From CAZPHU01 sp964419255 (GTDB taxonomy: Bacteria > Fibrobacterota > Chitinivibrionia > Chitinivibrionales > CAYFVL01): a stretch of 64,000 nt of DNA. Below the pieces are notes generated by a model. The model ran no database searches. It had not been told where the DNA came from and saw nothing but the letters and a program-made list of their open reading frames with translations. This document shows, in pieces, positions 45,395-54,022 of this stretch (position 1 is the stretch's first letter; each line of letters starts with the position of its first letter). The position numbers were made by a program, and so were the translations under genes. The stretch lies in the NCBI GenBank assembly GCA_964419255.1, contig CAYQOU010000013.1, forward strand, positions 7,287-71,286, read 5' to 3'.

Positions 45395-46240
45395 ATGACT
45401 ACTACAACAGATACTATCGTAAACATCGGGAAATCCACCATACAGCATGGAAAGTATAACGACCGGATCTACCTGATGCATTGCGATCCTGACGATATCG
45501 ATAAAACCATCGAGAAGCTGGATCAGCTCAGCCGGGAAAACGACTATTCCAAGATCTTTGCCAAAGTCCCCCGCAAGGGGCTTGAGCCTTTCGAGAATGC
45601 CGGTTACCAGGTGGAAGCCCGGATTCCTACCTACTTCGAGGGCAAGTCACCGGTATTTTTCATGGCCAGGTACCGTAAGGAATGGAGAAAAGAACCAAAT
45701 GAGCTGCAGCACATAAACGATGTGCTGGATAATGCCAAAAAGGTGGTGCCTCCCAAAACCATTCCCGAGCCTGCCGCAGAGTATCCGGTCTCGGTGTGCA
45801 CGCCTGAGGAAGCCGAGGAGATGGCACAGGTGTACGGAGTCGTTTTCAAAAGCTATCCCTTCCCTATCTACGACCCGGCTTACATCCGCAAGACCATCGA
45901 AGAAAACGTGGTGTACTTTGCTGTAAGATACGAGGGAAAGATAGTTGCGCTCTCATCGGCGGAAATGGATGAGCACGCCCGTGCTGCCGAGATGACCGAT
46001 TTTGCCACCCTGCCCGCGTTTCGCGGCAAGGGGCTGGCAACCATTCTTCTGGGCCTCATGGAGGATGAGATGAAAAGGCGCGATGTGCCCACCGTGTACA
46101 CCATCGCACGCGCGATGTCTTTCGGTATGAACGCGGTGTTTGCTAAACACGGCTATACCTTCGATGGAACCCTGATCAACAACACCAATATCAGCGGTAA
46201 CATCGAGAGCATGAACGTGTGGTGGAAAAAACTTTTGTAA
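45395..46240 (+). CDS. ablB: Beta-lysine N6-acetyltransferase (AblB)
   Basis: 281 residues of GNAT fold. The N-terminal part (INIGKSTIQHGKYNDRIYLM-like start, EAGYQVEARIP-like segment VEARIPTYFEGK) is specific for AblB, and the C-terminal acetyl-CoA loop is TLPAFRGKGLATILL. It acetylates the side-chain amino group of beta-lysine to give N-epsilon-acetyl-beta-lysine. With ablA, it completes the osmolyte pathway. The frame opens at a TTG 15 bases earlier; ATG 45395 has GAGGAT upstream. A strong terminator follows. Confidence 0.92.
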   Translation: MTTTTDTIVNIGKSTIQHGKYNDRIYLMHCDPDDIDKTIEKLDQLSRENDYSKIFAKVPRKGLEPFENAGYQVEARIPTYFEGKSPVFFMARYRKEWRKEPNELQHINDVLDNAKKVVPPKTIPEPAAEYPVSVCTPEEAEEMAQVYGVVFKSYPFPIYDPAYIRKTIEENVVYFAVRYEGKIVALSSAEMDEHARAAEMTDFATLPAFRGKGLATILLGLMEDEMKRRDVPTVYTIARAMSFGMNAVFAKHGYTFDGTLINNTNISGNIESMNVWWKKLL

Positions 46241-46591
46241 AAAAAACCTATGTTTCGGCTGATTTTATACTCGACCATAGAATCAGCCGAATATTTTTCC
46301 TTTAAACAATGATTTCGTCTATTTTTATAGGGCACTAAAGAAATGGACGAAGATATGATCTACATTGAACGAAAACTAGATTTTTTTTCTTGAAGTCGCC
46401 GGACATGGGTGACTCCTGCTGACCAAACATCTGTGCATACCGGCAATATATGTTTCACCAGAACGGATTTATTCTAATGAAAAACTATCGGTACGGAAAA
46501 TGCTGCAAGCAGGCTGTATGATCCCCTTCTCATTTTTTCTGTATCAACGTATGTCGAAGAGCTGCAAAAAGACAACCGAGGACATATCATC
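46241..46591. other. Intergenic region after ablB
   Basis: Begins with the ablB terminator. The remainder, upstream of the RelA-like gene, has no credible gene; minus-strand frames at 46153-46335 and 46474-46734 are chance. Confidence 0.5.
46254..46298 (+). terminator. Terminator after ablB
   Basis: An 11-bp perfect stem TTCGGCTGATT (46254-46264) / AATCAGCCGAA (46281-46291), followed by TATTTTT. Confidence 0.85.
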
Positions 46592-47857
46592 ATGAATATC
46601 GAGTGGTATCCCGAGCGTAATGCGCTGCAGGCCGAGTATACGGGCAAAATGTCTCTATACCGCTCGGCGATGGTGGAGCTATGGCGCGATATGCAGACCA
46701 CGGTTGAGGATATGGACACTCCGGTGACAATCAAGGGACGGGTTAAATCGTTTCCAAGTTATTTCGAAAAATTGCTCAGCCGACTCGAAAAACGACATGT
46801 TAGTGGGGTGATGGAGCCCATCCATGACATTATTGCGCTGCGTGTGGTCTGCCCGTTTATGGAGGACCTTGCAGGGGTAGAGCAGCGGCTTCGCGCGAAA
46901 TACACAATCGTTGATATGGAACACAAAGGCGAAAATCATACGATTGGTGAATTTGGATATAGTTGCGTTCACCTGGTGTTTGCCATTCCCAAACGAGTAC
47001 GTCAGAAGGTGCACGGGTTGGATCTTGAGACCGCAGAGGTACAGATACGTACGATTTTACAGGACGCGTGGGCGGAGGTTGAACACGAGCTGATCTATAA
47101 AAGTCAGATCGCCCCGCTTGATTCCCCCTTGCGACGCAAACTGGCCGCACTCAACGCTACACTTTCACTCTCCGACATCACCTTCCAGGAGATTCGCGAC
47201 TATCAACGCAAACTCAACAAAGAGCTCGAAAAACGGCGCCTTTCCTTTGACGTGGAGAATACCGAAAAGCTTTCTGAGAGCTTCATCGATGGTGATGAGG
47301 AGCGTGCAGAGGACGATGTATCTTTAAATTCAGAACATGAGGACACGACGACCTCGGCGCAAACGGTTCCCCGAAGCATGGATGAGCTGCTTGTGGATGC
47401 CCTGCACGCGCATAACCGCAGACACTTTCCTACTGCCATCAAGCTGTATTCCAGAATTCTTCAGACATCCACGGAGCCAAGACTCAAGGCAATCGTGCTT
47501 ATCCATCGCGGAATCGCCCATTTCTGTCAGGCCCACTACGAGCAGGCGTTCGAAGATTTTGCGACCGCGGCCCACTGCGAGCCGGAAAATGGAAAGGCAT
47601 TCTATCACCTCGGTACTGTAAATCGGGTTTTGGGAGATCATGCAGCCGCGGTGCGCCATCTGAGAAAAAGTGTGGAGCTTAACCCCTATCGACTGGAGGC
47701 CCTGGTTGGATTAGCAAGCGCCTTTTTCGAATTGGGTGACTATCCGGCCGTGCTTGAGTATTGTGAGAGGGCTTTGCGCATAAAACCTGACATCCCCTCG
47801 GCACGCAAGCTGCGCTCGGCGGCATTGATGAAGATAGGCGACGGTGGTGTGCGGTAA
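46592..47857 (+). CDS. RelA/SpoT-domain alarmone synthetase with C-terminal TPR repeats
   Basis: 421 residues. Residues 1-215 form a RelA/SpoT (p)ppGpp synthetase domain without a hydrolase: GRVKSFPSYFEKL, DIIALRVV, YSCVHLVF and EVQIRTILQDAWAEVEHELIYK carry the catalytic Arg, Asp, His and Glu-x-Gln residues. An acidic linker (about 235-265) leads to at least three TPR units (PTAIKLYSRILQ, EQAFEDFATAAH, AAVRHLRKSVELNP, AVLEYCERALRIKP). Small alarmone synthetases usually lack such repeats, which suggests binding to a partner protein. Monocistronic. Synthetase function is probable; its trigger is unknown. Confidence 0.87.
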   Translation: MNIEWYPERNALQAEYTGKMSLYRSAMVELWRDMQTTVEDMDTPVTIKGRVKSFPSYFEKLLSRLEKRHVSGVMEPIHDIIALRVVCPFMEDLAGVEQRLRAKYTIVDMEHKGENHTIGEFGYSCVHLVFAIPKRVRQKVHGLDLETAEVQIRTILQDAWAEVEHELIYKSQIAPLDSPLRRKLAALNATLSLSDITFQEIRDYQRKLNKELEKRRLSFDVENTEKLSESFIDGDEERAEDDVSLNSEHEDTTTSAQTVPRSMDELLVDALHAHNRRHFPTAIKLYSRILQTSTEPRLKAIVLIHRGIAHFCQAHYEQAFEDFATAAHCEPENGKAFYHLGTVNRVLGDHAAAVRHLRKSVELNPYRLEALVGLASAFFELGDYPAVLEYCERALRIKPDIPSARKLRSAALMKIGDGGVR

Positions 47858-48047
47858 ATTGCAGACAGCCCACAAGTGTCGATGGCAGAAAGAAGCAGAT
47901 GAAAAGACGATCAAAACCTCTTGAATACGAGCGGGAATCTTCTTTTTTTTTTGGGCTTTGTGTTTGATCTCTCTGCCGGTGGTCCCTATCATGCCGCAGT
48001 CTTCGGGTATCGACAACGACCGCACAGACCTCCCCCACAGGTGTTAA

Positions 48048-48458
48048 TCAGAGATGATAATGTCCTGCGGATTCGGGCTGATAGATAATCTCCTCCACGA
48101 TCAGATGTGCGGTTCCCCCCGGCACCTTCCACTCTATCGTATCCCCCTTTCGAAAGCCGATGAGGGCGGTTCCAATCGGCGCCAGTATGGATATTCTGTT
48201 TTTTGAAATATCTGCATTGCTGGGAAAAACAAGAGTATAATCCAAGATTTCGTCATCATCCAGGTCCCGCAGCCGCACGGTTGAATTCATCGTAATTACA
48301 TCGGAGGGCATATCCTTTGGGGCAACGACCTCGGCACGATTAAGTTCGTTTCTCAATTCGAGCAGCTGCTGTTTGTTTTTCCCGGTGCTGAGATAGTCAT
48401 CAATCAGGCTGTTGAGCCGTTTGAGATCGAATTCGCTGATATAGATGGTTCGTGCCAT
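48048..48458 (-). CDS. rnk: Rnk/GreA-like transcription factor
   Basis: 136 residues. N-terminal helix pair (EFDLKRLNSLIDDYL, KQQLLELRNELNRAE) shorter than the GreA coiled coil, then a GreA/GreB C-terminal domain: STVRLRDLDDDEILDYTLVFP, ISILAPIGTALIGFRKGDTIEW. This is the layout of Rnk (regulator of nucleoside diphosphate kinase), which binds RNA polymerase. ATG 48458 is preferred over the 48536 codon because AGAGAGG precedes it. It converges on the RelA-like gene, interesting because both touch RNA polymerase/stringent control. Confidence 0.85.
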   Translation of the reverse strand: MARTIYISEFDLKRLNSLIDDYLSTGKNKQQLLELRNELNRAEVVAPKDMPSDVITMNSTVRLRDLDDDEILDYTLVFPSNADISKNRISILAPIGTALIGFRKGDTIEWKVPGGTAHLIVEEIIYQPESAGHYHL

Positions 48459-48608
48459 TACAGTACCTCTCTTTGATTTATTGGAAACGTAGAAGCAAAC
48501 ATTCTGCCGAAGCATACGATTGTTCGGGTGTATCAAGGGGGGGCCAAAATGAATTCACTACCTGAAAAGAGCACCACTCATAAGAAAAGGATCGGGTTCT
48601 AATCCTGT

Positions 48609-48856
48609 TTATCCTGGGTGGGGTTTTCCAACCTCCCTCACGAAATTCGAGATGCTGGTTCTCTCTAAACCCCGCCTTAGCGTAAAGCTCCTCTGATAGG
48701 ATTCTGCATCATGTGCATTGTTCAGCATCAGTCTCCGGACACCGGTCTTTTGAGCAAAGTTTTTGGCCTCCGCGAGTAAAGATTTACCGACATGCTTTCC
48801 CCCGGTGATGCTCATCGACTTTCAGGTCCGAGATGTATATCTCCTTGCCCGCGATC
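48609..48856 (-). pseudogene. Broken GNAT acetyltransferase
   Basis: Two frames make up one GNAT C-terminal half. The first reads KEIYISDLKVDEHHRGK and then hits a stop; a frame change continues with HVGKSLLAEAKNFAQKTGVRRLMLNN, matching the acetyl-CoA loop and the following helix and strand. The usual aromatic-rich end (FYEKHGF) is only loosely kept (YQRSFTLRRGLERT). No intact N-terminal half is visible, so I call it a remnant. Confidence 0.65.
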
Positions 48857-48916
48857 ATTGATAAACGACTTTTCTGTTACAATAAAAATAACTCTGGGAA
48901 GTTTAATGGAGCCTAA

Positions 48917-49229
48917 ATTCAGCAATTCTCCTACGGCGATTCTTACAATCCCACCTGCATTCGGGCACCAGCAATATTGAAAAAATTGGCCTCCCCCCTT
49001 CTCCCCACACTGACCTGCGCAGGTCAGTCTTTGTTACAATGCATCTACTGACAAATGACTCTCGCCCCGCTCAGAACTGCCGTAAAAGATCTCTCCCTGG
49101 ATTATATTTGAAGCGACGCCGGTTTGCCTGGCCATTATTATTTTTAAAGATGTACATTTGACCCTGTTTAGGCGATTCTCTGGCGGCGATTCGCACAATC
49201 CTTTAAGAAACAAGGGATTCAGCAATTCT
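48917..49229. repeat. Imperfect direct repeats in shuffled order
   Basis: ATTCTCCTACGGCGATTCTTACAATCC-like copy at 48925-48951 and ATTCTCTGGCGGCGATTCGCACAATCC-like copy at 49175-49201 share about 22 of 27 bases. ATTCAGCAATTCT flanks the first copy on its left and the second on its right. Confidence 0.6.
49009..49028. repeat. Perfect 20-bp palindrome
   Basis: ACTGACCTGC followed directly by its reverse complement GCAGGTCAGT, then CTTTGTT. It may be a weak terminator, a protein-binding site or a hairpin of decayed mobile DNA. Confidence 0.6.
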
Positions 49230-49343
49230 GGAAAACATTTCAGGGGCTATTTCGCGCAATACCCAATCGTATGCCCTCATTGGATTGCACGACTCAACCG
49301 CTCAGAACCGCTCATTCAGGCGAAAGAAAAACAGGAGTTTACA

Positions 49344-50240
49344 ATGAATCTGATGCATAGACAGCCGCTTTTACTGCCGTTGATTATATTTCTTGCTTCA
49401 TATACCAATTTTGCTCAACAGGGTGAGCCGGGAAGTCTGGAAACCATGATAAAAAATCGCAATGACATCGTATTTTATGGAGGATTTGAGGAGATATCCG
49501 TAAACTCCACCGATTGGAAAAACGCCTGGGGTATTCCTTTTGTCAATAGAGGTGATCAGGTGGAGATCTTGTCGGGGCCAGAGGCATTTATTGGCAATAA
49601 AACCTTACGGATCGACTATCCCAGAGGCGGCGTCGGCCCTTCTGCTACCGGCATGCAGTTTCCTGTCGATTTCAAGAACATGGATGCTATGCCGCAGAAA
49701 ACCTACGATTCACTCTACCTTCGATACTATGTCAAATTTGAGGATGGTTTCGATTTCAGACTGGGTGGTAAGCTGCCCGGCCTGATGGGCGGAAATCAGT
49801 CCTGGAAACGTTCCGGGGGTGATCAACCCGACGGCACCAACGGCTGGACTCTTCGCTTTATGTGGCGTGAGGGTGGCGAAGCGGTCGTATATGCGTATCT
49901 TCCGACCGGCACAAAGTATAACACCTCCCGGTGGGGTACCGACATCAAGCTCAACAGACAATTTAACCCGGGGAGCTGGCATTGCATCGAGCAATTCTGC
50001 AAGGTAAATACGATCGGCCAGGAGGACGGTAAACTGTATGTGTGGCTGGACGGCGAGCGGGTTTTGACATTACAGGATGTTACCTACCGCACCATAGACA
50101 ACGATGCCGGCAGAATAGGTGGATTCTTTTTCTCGACATTCCACGGCGGAAACACTCCCGAATGGGGCCCGCGGGTAACCAGCTATGCTCAGTTTGACGG
50201 AATAGTTGCCGCTACCTCGCGAGTCGGAACTCATGAGTAG
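49344..50240 (+). CDS. Secreted polysaccharide lyase, PL14-like
   Basis: 298 residues from ATG 49344, with a signal peptide (MNLMHRQPLLLPLIIFLASYTNFAQ-type start, cleavage near NFAQ). The mature part follows the PL14/alginate lyase-like jelly roll: LRIDYPRGGVG, LYLRYYVKFEDGFDF, GGKLPGLMGG, WTLRFMWREGG, WHCIEQFCKVN, KLYVWLDGERVL and GGFFFSTFHGG. Such enzymes eliminate uronic acid linkages, for example in alginate. The frame continues 186 bases upstream without a ribosome binding site; ACAGGAG precedes the chosen ATG. No sorting tail is present. Confidence 0.8.
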   Translation: MNLMHRQPLLLPLIIFLASYTNFAQQGEPGSLETMIKNRNDIVFYGGFEEISVNSTDWKNAWGIPFVNRGDQVEILSGPEAFIGNKTLRIDYPRGGVGPSATGMQFPVDFKNMDAMPQKTYDSLYLRYYVKFEDGFDFRLGGKLPGLMGGNQSWKRSGGDQPDGTNGWTLRFMWREGGEAVVYAYLPTGTKYNTSRWGTDIKLNRQFNPGSWHCIEQFCKVNTIGQEDGKLYVWLDGERVLTLQDVTYRTIDNDAGRIGGFFFSTFHGGNTPEWGPRVTSYAQFDGIVAATSRVGTHE

Positions 50241-50345
50241 AGAGTAGAGAGATAAAAGACGTGATTTATTGATTCCGTATATTTGTGTGAACACTATGTG
50301 ATCCCGCCACATAATTAACCCTCTCCCCTTCTCAGGAGTATCAAA

Positions 50346-51383
50346 ATGCCTTTCGACCTTCTTACGACTGTTGAATATGGTGGCTGCTCGGCCAAACTGA
50401 ACGCACAACAGCTTGCCGATGCACTGGAGGGGCTGCCTCAAATCCACGATCCCAATCTTCTGGTGGATATACAGACTCACGATGATGCCGGAGTATATCG
50501 GCTCAGTGACGATACTGCAATCATCCAGACAACCGATTTTTTCCCGCCGATATGCTCCGATCCATACGAATTTGGGCAGATTGCGGCTGCTAACTCTCTG
50601 AGTGATATCTATGCAATGGGAGGAAAGGTGCTGACCGCTCTGAATATTGTCATGTTTCCTCAAAACAGGATCCCTCTTGATGTACTCAGAGAGATACTTC
50701 TGGGGGGAACCGAGAAGGTCCGTGAGGCGGAGGCGGTGATCGTGGGCGGGCATACGATAGATGATTACCCGCCCAAATACGGTATGGCGGTGACCGGCAC
50801 GGTGCATCCCGACAGAATAATTTCCAATGCACAGGCCTGTCCCGGTGATCTCTGCATTCTGACCAAACCGATAGGGACCGGTATACTGGTGGCGGGACAG
50901 CGAATCGGGGAATCTTCACCACAGCACTATCGTCAAGCTCTGGAAACTATGAAACTACTCAATAAAGATGGCGCTGAGTTAATGCAGCGCAGCGCAATCC
51001 GGTGTGCAACCGATGTCACCGGATTTGGCCTGATGGGACATGCCTTGAAAATGGCGCAGGCAAGCAGGGTAACCATTACACTCCACAGCAACCAGATTCC
51101 CCTTCTCGCAGGTGCATACGAATTGGCGGAACTGGGGTGCATACCCGGTGCGGCCTTCCGAAATCAGGAGTTTGTCGAGAAAGATACCTCTTTTGACGAT
51201 AACGTGGATTACAATCTGAAGATGCTTATGATGGACGCTCAGACCTCGGGCGGGCTGCTGATGACAGCAGCACCAAAGGACGCCTCCGATATTCTTTTGC
51301 GACTCCGGGAGTCGGTTTACCCGCACAGCAGTATCATCGGAGAAGTACTACCCTTTTCCGGCAAACACGTGTTTGTAAAGTAA
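50346..51383 (+). CDS. selD: Selenide, water dikinase
   Basis: 345 residues. Matches SelD along its length: ATP/metal residues in DDAGVYRLSDDTAIIQTTDFFPP, FGQIAAANSLSDIYAMGG, GGHTIDDYPPKYGMAVTG, TDVTGFGLMGHAL and DAQTSGGLLM. The catalytic position is a normal cysteine (Cys14 in YGGCSAKL), with the second Cys of the E. coli GCGCK motif replaced by Ala. It makes selenophosphate for selenocysteine or selenouridine. No selA, selB or selenoprotein is in the window. CAGGAG precedes the ATG. Confidence 0.95.
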   Translation: MPFDLLTTVEYGGCSAKLNAQQLADALEGLPQIHDPNLLVDIQTHDDAGVYRLSDDTAIIQTTDFFPPICSDPYEFGQIAAANSLSDIYAMGGKVLTALNIVMFPQNRIPLDVLREILLGGTEKVREAEAVIVGGHTIDDYPPKYGMAVTGTVHPDRIISNAQACPGDLCILTKPIGTGILVAGQRIGESSPQHYRQALETMKLLNKDGAELMQRSAIRCATDVTGFGLMGHALKMAQASRVTITLHSNQIPLLAGAYELAELGCIPGAAFRNQEFVEKDTSFDDNVDYNLKMLMMDAQTSGGLLMTAAPKDASDILLRLRESVYPHSSIIGEVLPFSGKHVFVK

Positions 51384-51389
51384 CCAGCA

Positions 51390-52091
51390 CTAAAGCGCCT
51401 GTTGTTCCGAATCGACAAACCTAATCATTTTATCTATTGACAATACAGAAAATAGTTCACGTATAATATCGTTTGCCCCGTAAACGACTCCCTGTCCATT
51501 TACCGAGCGTATTTTCTCGATTAATTGCAGAAAAACCTCTGCTCCATACGTATCCAGCACCTCCAGGTTTTCCAGATTAAACACATATTTGCTTACAGAT
51601 GGATCAGGAACAAACGTACTTATTGCGGTAAGATCATGGAGACCGTCCATATGCCCCGAGAATGTCAGACGGAAGTTACTCTGCTCTTTTTGCGAGATAA
51701 AGACGAAATCGAATTTCTCCTCGGCCAGCTTATCACGCCATATCTCCTCATGGGAAAGCTCAAATTCCACGTCGGTTGCATAGATAGGAAACACCTTCTC
51801 AAGATGCATATTCTCAAATATGCCTCTCAGCTTCTGCGAAACATTGACCAGACACAACAGCCCGTCCTTTTCCGCAATCACACGACGCAGGCGAATTAAC
51901 AGGCCAATGCCCGAGCTGTAAATATGTTCGGTGTCGGTCATATCGAGTACGACCCGGTCATTTCCATCCTCAATTCTGGCGCTCACACTCTCCTCGATAT
52001 GCCGATAATTATCCATTGTCATTGCGGCAGGCATCATTACCCACAAAAGCCCGCGCTGCTGCCTCATTTCAATGAGTTTGTCAGACGCCAT
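51390..52091 (-). CDS. Tandem STAS-domain protein
   Basis: 233 residues with two STAS domains. First, about 1-105: VVLDMTDTEHIYSSGIGLLIRL with the switch Ser-Ser-Gly-Ile region. Second, about 125-230: YVFNLENLEVLDTYGAEVFLQLIEKI, where the Ser is replaced by Tyr. Anti-anti-sigma proteins use the Ser as phosphorylation site, so domain one may be switchable and domain two not. ATG 52091 overlaps the stop of the FapA-like gene (11 bases), so it is coupled to it. No anti-sigma kinase is nearby. Confidence 0.8.
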   Translation of the reverse strand: MASDKLIEMRQQRGLLWVMMPAAMTMDNYRHIEESVSARIEDGNDRVVLDMTDTEHIYSSGIGLLIRLRRVIAEKDGLLCLVNVSQKLRGIFENMHLEKVFPIYATDVEFELSHEEIWRDKLAEEKFDFVFISQKEQSNFRLTFSGHMDGLHDLTAISTFVPDPSVSKYVFNLENLEVLDTYGAEVFLQLIEKIRSVNGQGVVYGANDIIRELFSVLSIDKMIRFVDSEQQAL

Positions 52092-53712
52092 CGTTTTCCT
52101 CTGTTTGTAGCGCACCATCGTGCAGTTTGAAGACTTTGTTTGTGACCGGTTGTTTGATACTTCTGTGTCCCTTTTCGTAAAGGTTTATCTCAGCTCCCGG
52201 ATATGCCGTACCATATACCTTCACATATCCATCATAGGTAGACGGCTTCTCCAGAAGGGATTTGATTTCATCTGTTTTCTTATCGATGTATTTGATCTTT
52301 CTTGAAAAATCATTATACTTCTCGATGACCTTTTTCATTTCATCGCGATGTTTGCCGGTCACCGCACTGCCGGCCTTCCGTAGTATGGCCGTCTTTGCCT
52401 TCAGATCCCGGGATACCGGTGTCATTTGCTCCTGTAGCTTTTCTTTCAGACTCTGCAGTTCGGCTATTTTCTTTTCCGCCGCTATCTTTATCTTGTTGAC
52501 AATGCAAACTTTTGTGGGTATACAGGTTGCATTGCTGATGGTGCCGGCTTTTATCGTTTTGAACGCTTTCAATGAACCGCCCACCACACTGCCGTTGTGG
52601 GTAGTTGTTTCGAAAGATTCACACATGCAGTCGCAGTGAAGAATGTATTTCTGAACAGTCAGAATGCCATCGGTTTTCAGATTAGCCTCCTGCGCAAATT
52701 CAATGCATACTCCGTTTTTCCCATAAACGTATGTGTCTTCTTTTCCGATGACTCCACTTTCGATGGTTACAACTCCATTACGTGAGATGATCCGTGCGCT
52801 TTCGACTTCTCCTGCAATATGTATGTCTCCCTCCGTTTCGATGGAAAATCCCGGCATCACGCTGCCCTCAACCAAAACATTGCCTGTATACTTGATATTG
52901 CCCACACTGTAGTCGACATCACCGTTTACTTTCAACAGCTCTTCGACATGAACAACACCGCCTTCCCGGTACACTATCCCGGTTTTACAGGCAATAAGTG
53001 AGGTGCCATCTTCACTGATCATGGTATTTTTCCCCTGTGGCAGGGCGACATCGTTTCCTCCAGGAGCATCAATCTGCTCACCCATAACTGTCATACCGGC
53101 TTTGCCCGCACCGGGCGGGATTCTTCTTGCAATAATATCCCCGTCCTTAACCGCGGCAAAAGTCTGAATCTCTCGGTAGTTAACCTTACCTCCATGAGAT
53201 CTTTGCGGCCGCACATCCGGATCAATCTCAACCTCATATTCGATTTTACCATTCACACCCGGCTGTGGGTTTCGCCCCTCAGCGATCTCGATATCTTTCC
53301 CATACACAGGATTTTTAATGAATTCATCCAGAACATCATTTTTGACGCCAAATCTTATCCCCCGCCGGCGCAGGCAGCAGAGAATACCCGAGATGGTCAG
53401 GTCTACCGATTTTTTGTCGATTTCAGCATCAACCCGCATCGATGCAGAAAGGGGGTTAATAGTAACCTCAATATAATTTTCAATCTGTGGATTGTAATAC
53501 TCAAAAGGAGGAGAAACTCTCTCGAAACCGCCTCTCGCCCGCTCAACCACTTCCTTTATGTGCGAAAGATCGTAATTGATAACATTTGCTGCCTTAAGCG
53601 CCTTGTCTATCTGAACGATATCGATCTTTTTTCGCTGATCGCGTGTCACTTTAACGTAAACGCCGTCTTCTCTTTCTTCTACAGGTATTATGTTTGCCAT
53701 TGGATTGCTCAC
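52081..53712 (-). CDS. FapA/DUF342-family polymerisation-like protein
   Basis: About 543 residues. N-terminal PALP-like region, then the FapA core from about 120 to 390: short beta-helix repeats such as VKDGDIIARRIPPGAGKAGMTVMGE, KVNGDVDYSVGNIKYTGNVLVEGSVMPGFSIETEGDIHIAGEVE and a run of charged coiled coil (390-470, IAAEKKIAELQSLKEKLQEQ). DUF342 proteins form bactofilin-like beta-helices and take part in flagellar or cell-surface organisation. GTG at 53712 has AGAGG upstream and is chosen over TTG 53751. It is paired with the STAS protein, which suggests a signalling role. Confidence 0.82.
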   Translation of the reverse strand: MSNPMANIIPVEEREDGVYVKVTRDQRKKIDIVQIDKALKAANVINYDLSHIKEVVERARGGFERVSPPFEYYNPQIENYIEVTINPLSASMRVDAEIDKKSVDLTISGILCCLRRRGIRFGVKNDVLDEFIKNPVYGKDIEIAEGRNPQPGVNGKIEYEVEIDPDVRPQRSHGGKVNYREIQTFAAVKDGDIIARRIPPGAGKAGMTVMGEQIDAPGGNDVALPQGKNTMISEDGTSLIACKTGIVYREGGVVHVEELLKVNGDVDYSVGNIKYTGNVLVEGSVMPGFSIETEGDIHIAGEVESARIISRNGVVTIESGVIGKEDTYVYGKNGVCIEFAQEANLKTDGILTVQKYILHCDCMCESFETTTHNGSVVGGSLKAFKTIKAGTISNATCIPTKVCIVNKIKIAAEKKIAELQSLKEKLQEQMTPVSRDLKAKTAILRKAGSAVTGKHRDEMKKVIEKYNDFSRKIKYIDKKTDEIKSLLEKPSTYDGYVKVYGTAYPGAEINLYEKGHRSIKQPVTNKVFKLHDGALQTEENDGV

Positions 53713-53751
53713 CAAAAACCTCTTTCTCTGAAGCTCTACGCCTTTTCGCAA

Positions 53752-54022
53752 GGCGAAAACACCTTTGTGGTGAACTATAGTAGACGCTTACTACAGTGTA
53801 CCATAGCAGAGTCAAGGATGCAACAGGCTGATAAGGCGCTCATAATCCTAAGTAGCAGTTATTTCGCGGTGATTATCATAATCCTTTGATAACCAAGGGA
53901 TTATACGACTCTTCCACTCAAAACCTCTTACCGGTAAAAAATATTCTCTTACCATTTTGGATCGTGTGCAGATAAACCACAAGCAGAAAGTCATCTGGGC
54001 GGGCTTAAGTGTGAAGAGCACA
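53752..54022. other. Short intergenic region
   Basis: Upstream of the FapA-like gene and after the glycosyltransferase-like gene on the same strand. No gene or terminator recognised; plus-strand frames that cross it are shadows. Confidence 0.4.

Larger units (their letters stand above)
48857..49343. other. Repeat-rich decayed region
   Basis: No intact gene. Contains imperfect direct repeats (48925-48951 and 49175-49201), a second shared 13-mer ATTCAGCAATTCT at about 48917 and 49217, and a perfect 20-bp palindrome at 49009-49028. It appears to be debris of rearrangement or further parts of the broken acetyltransferase. Confidence 0.5.
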
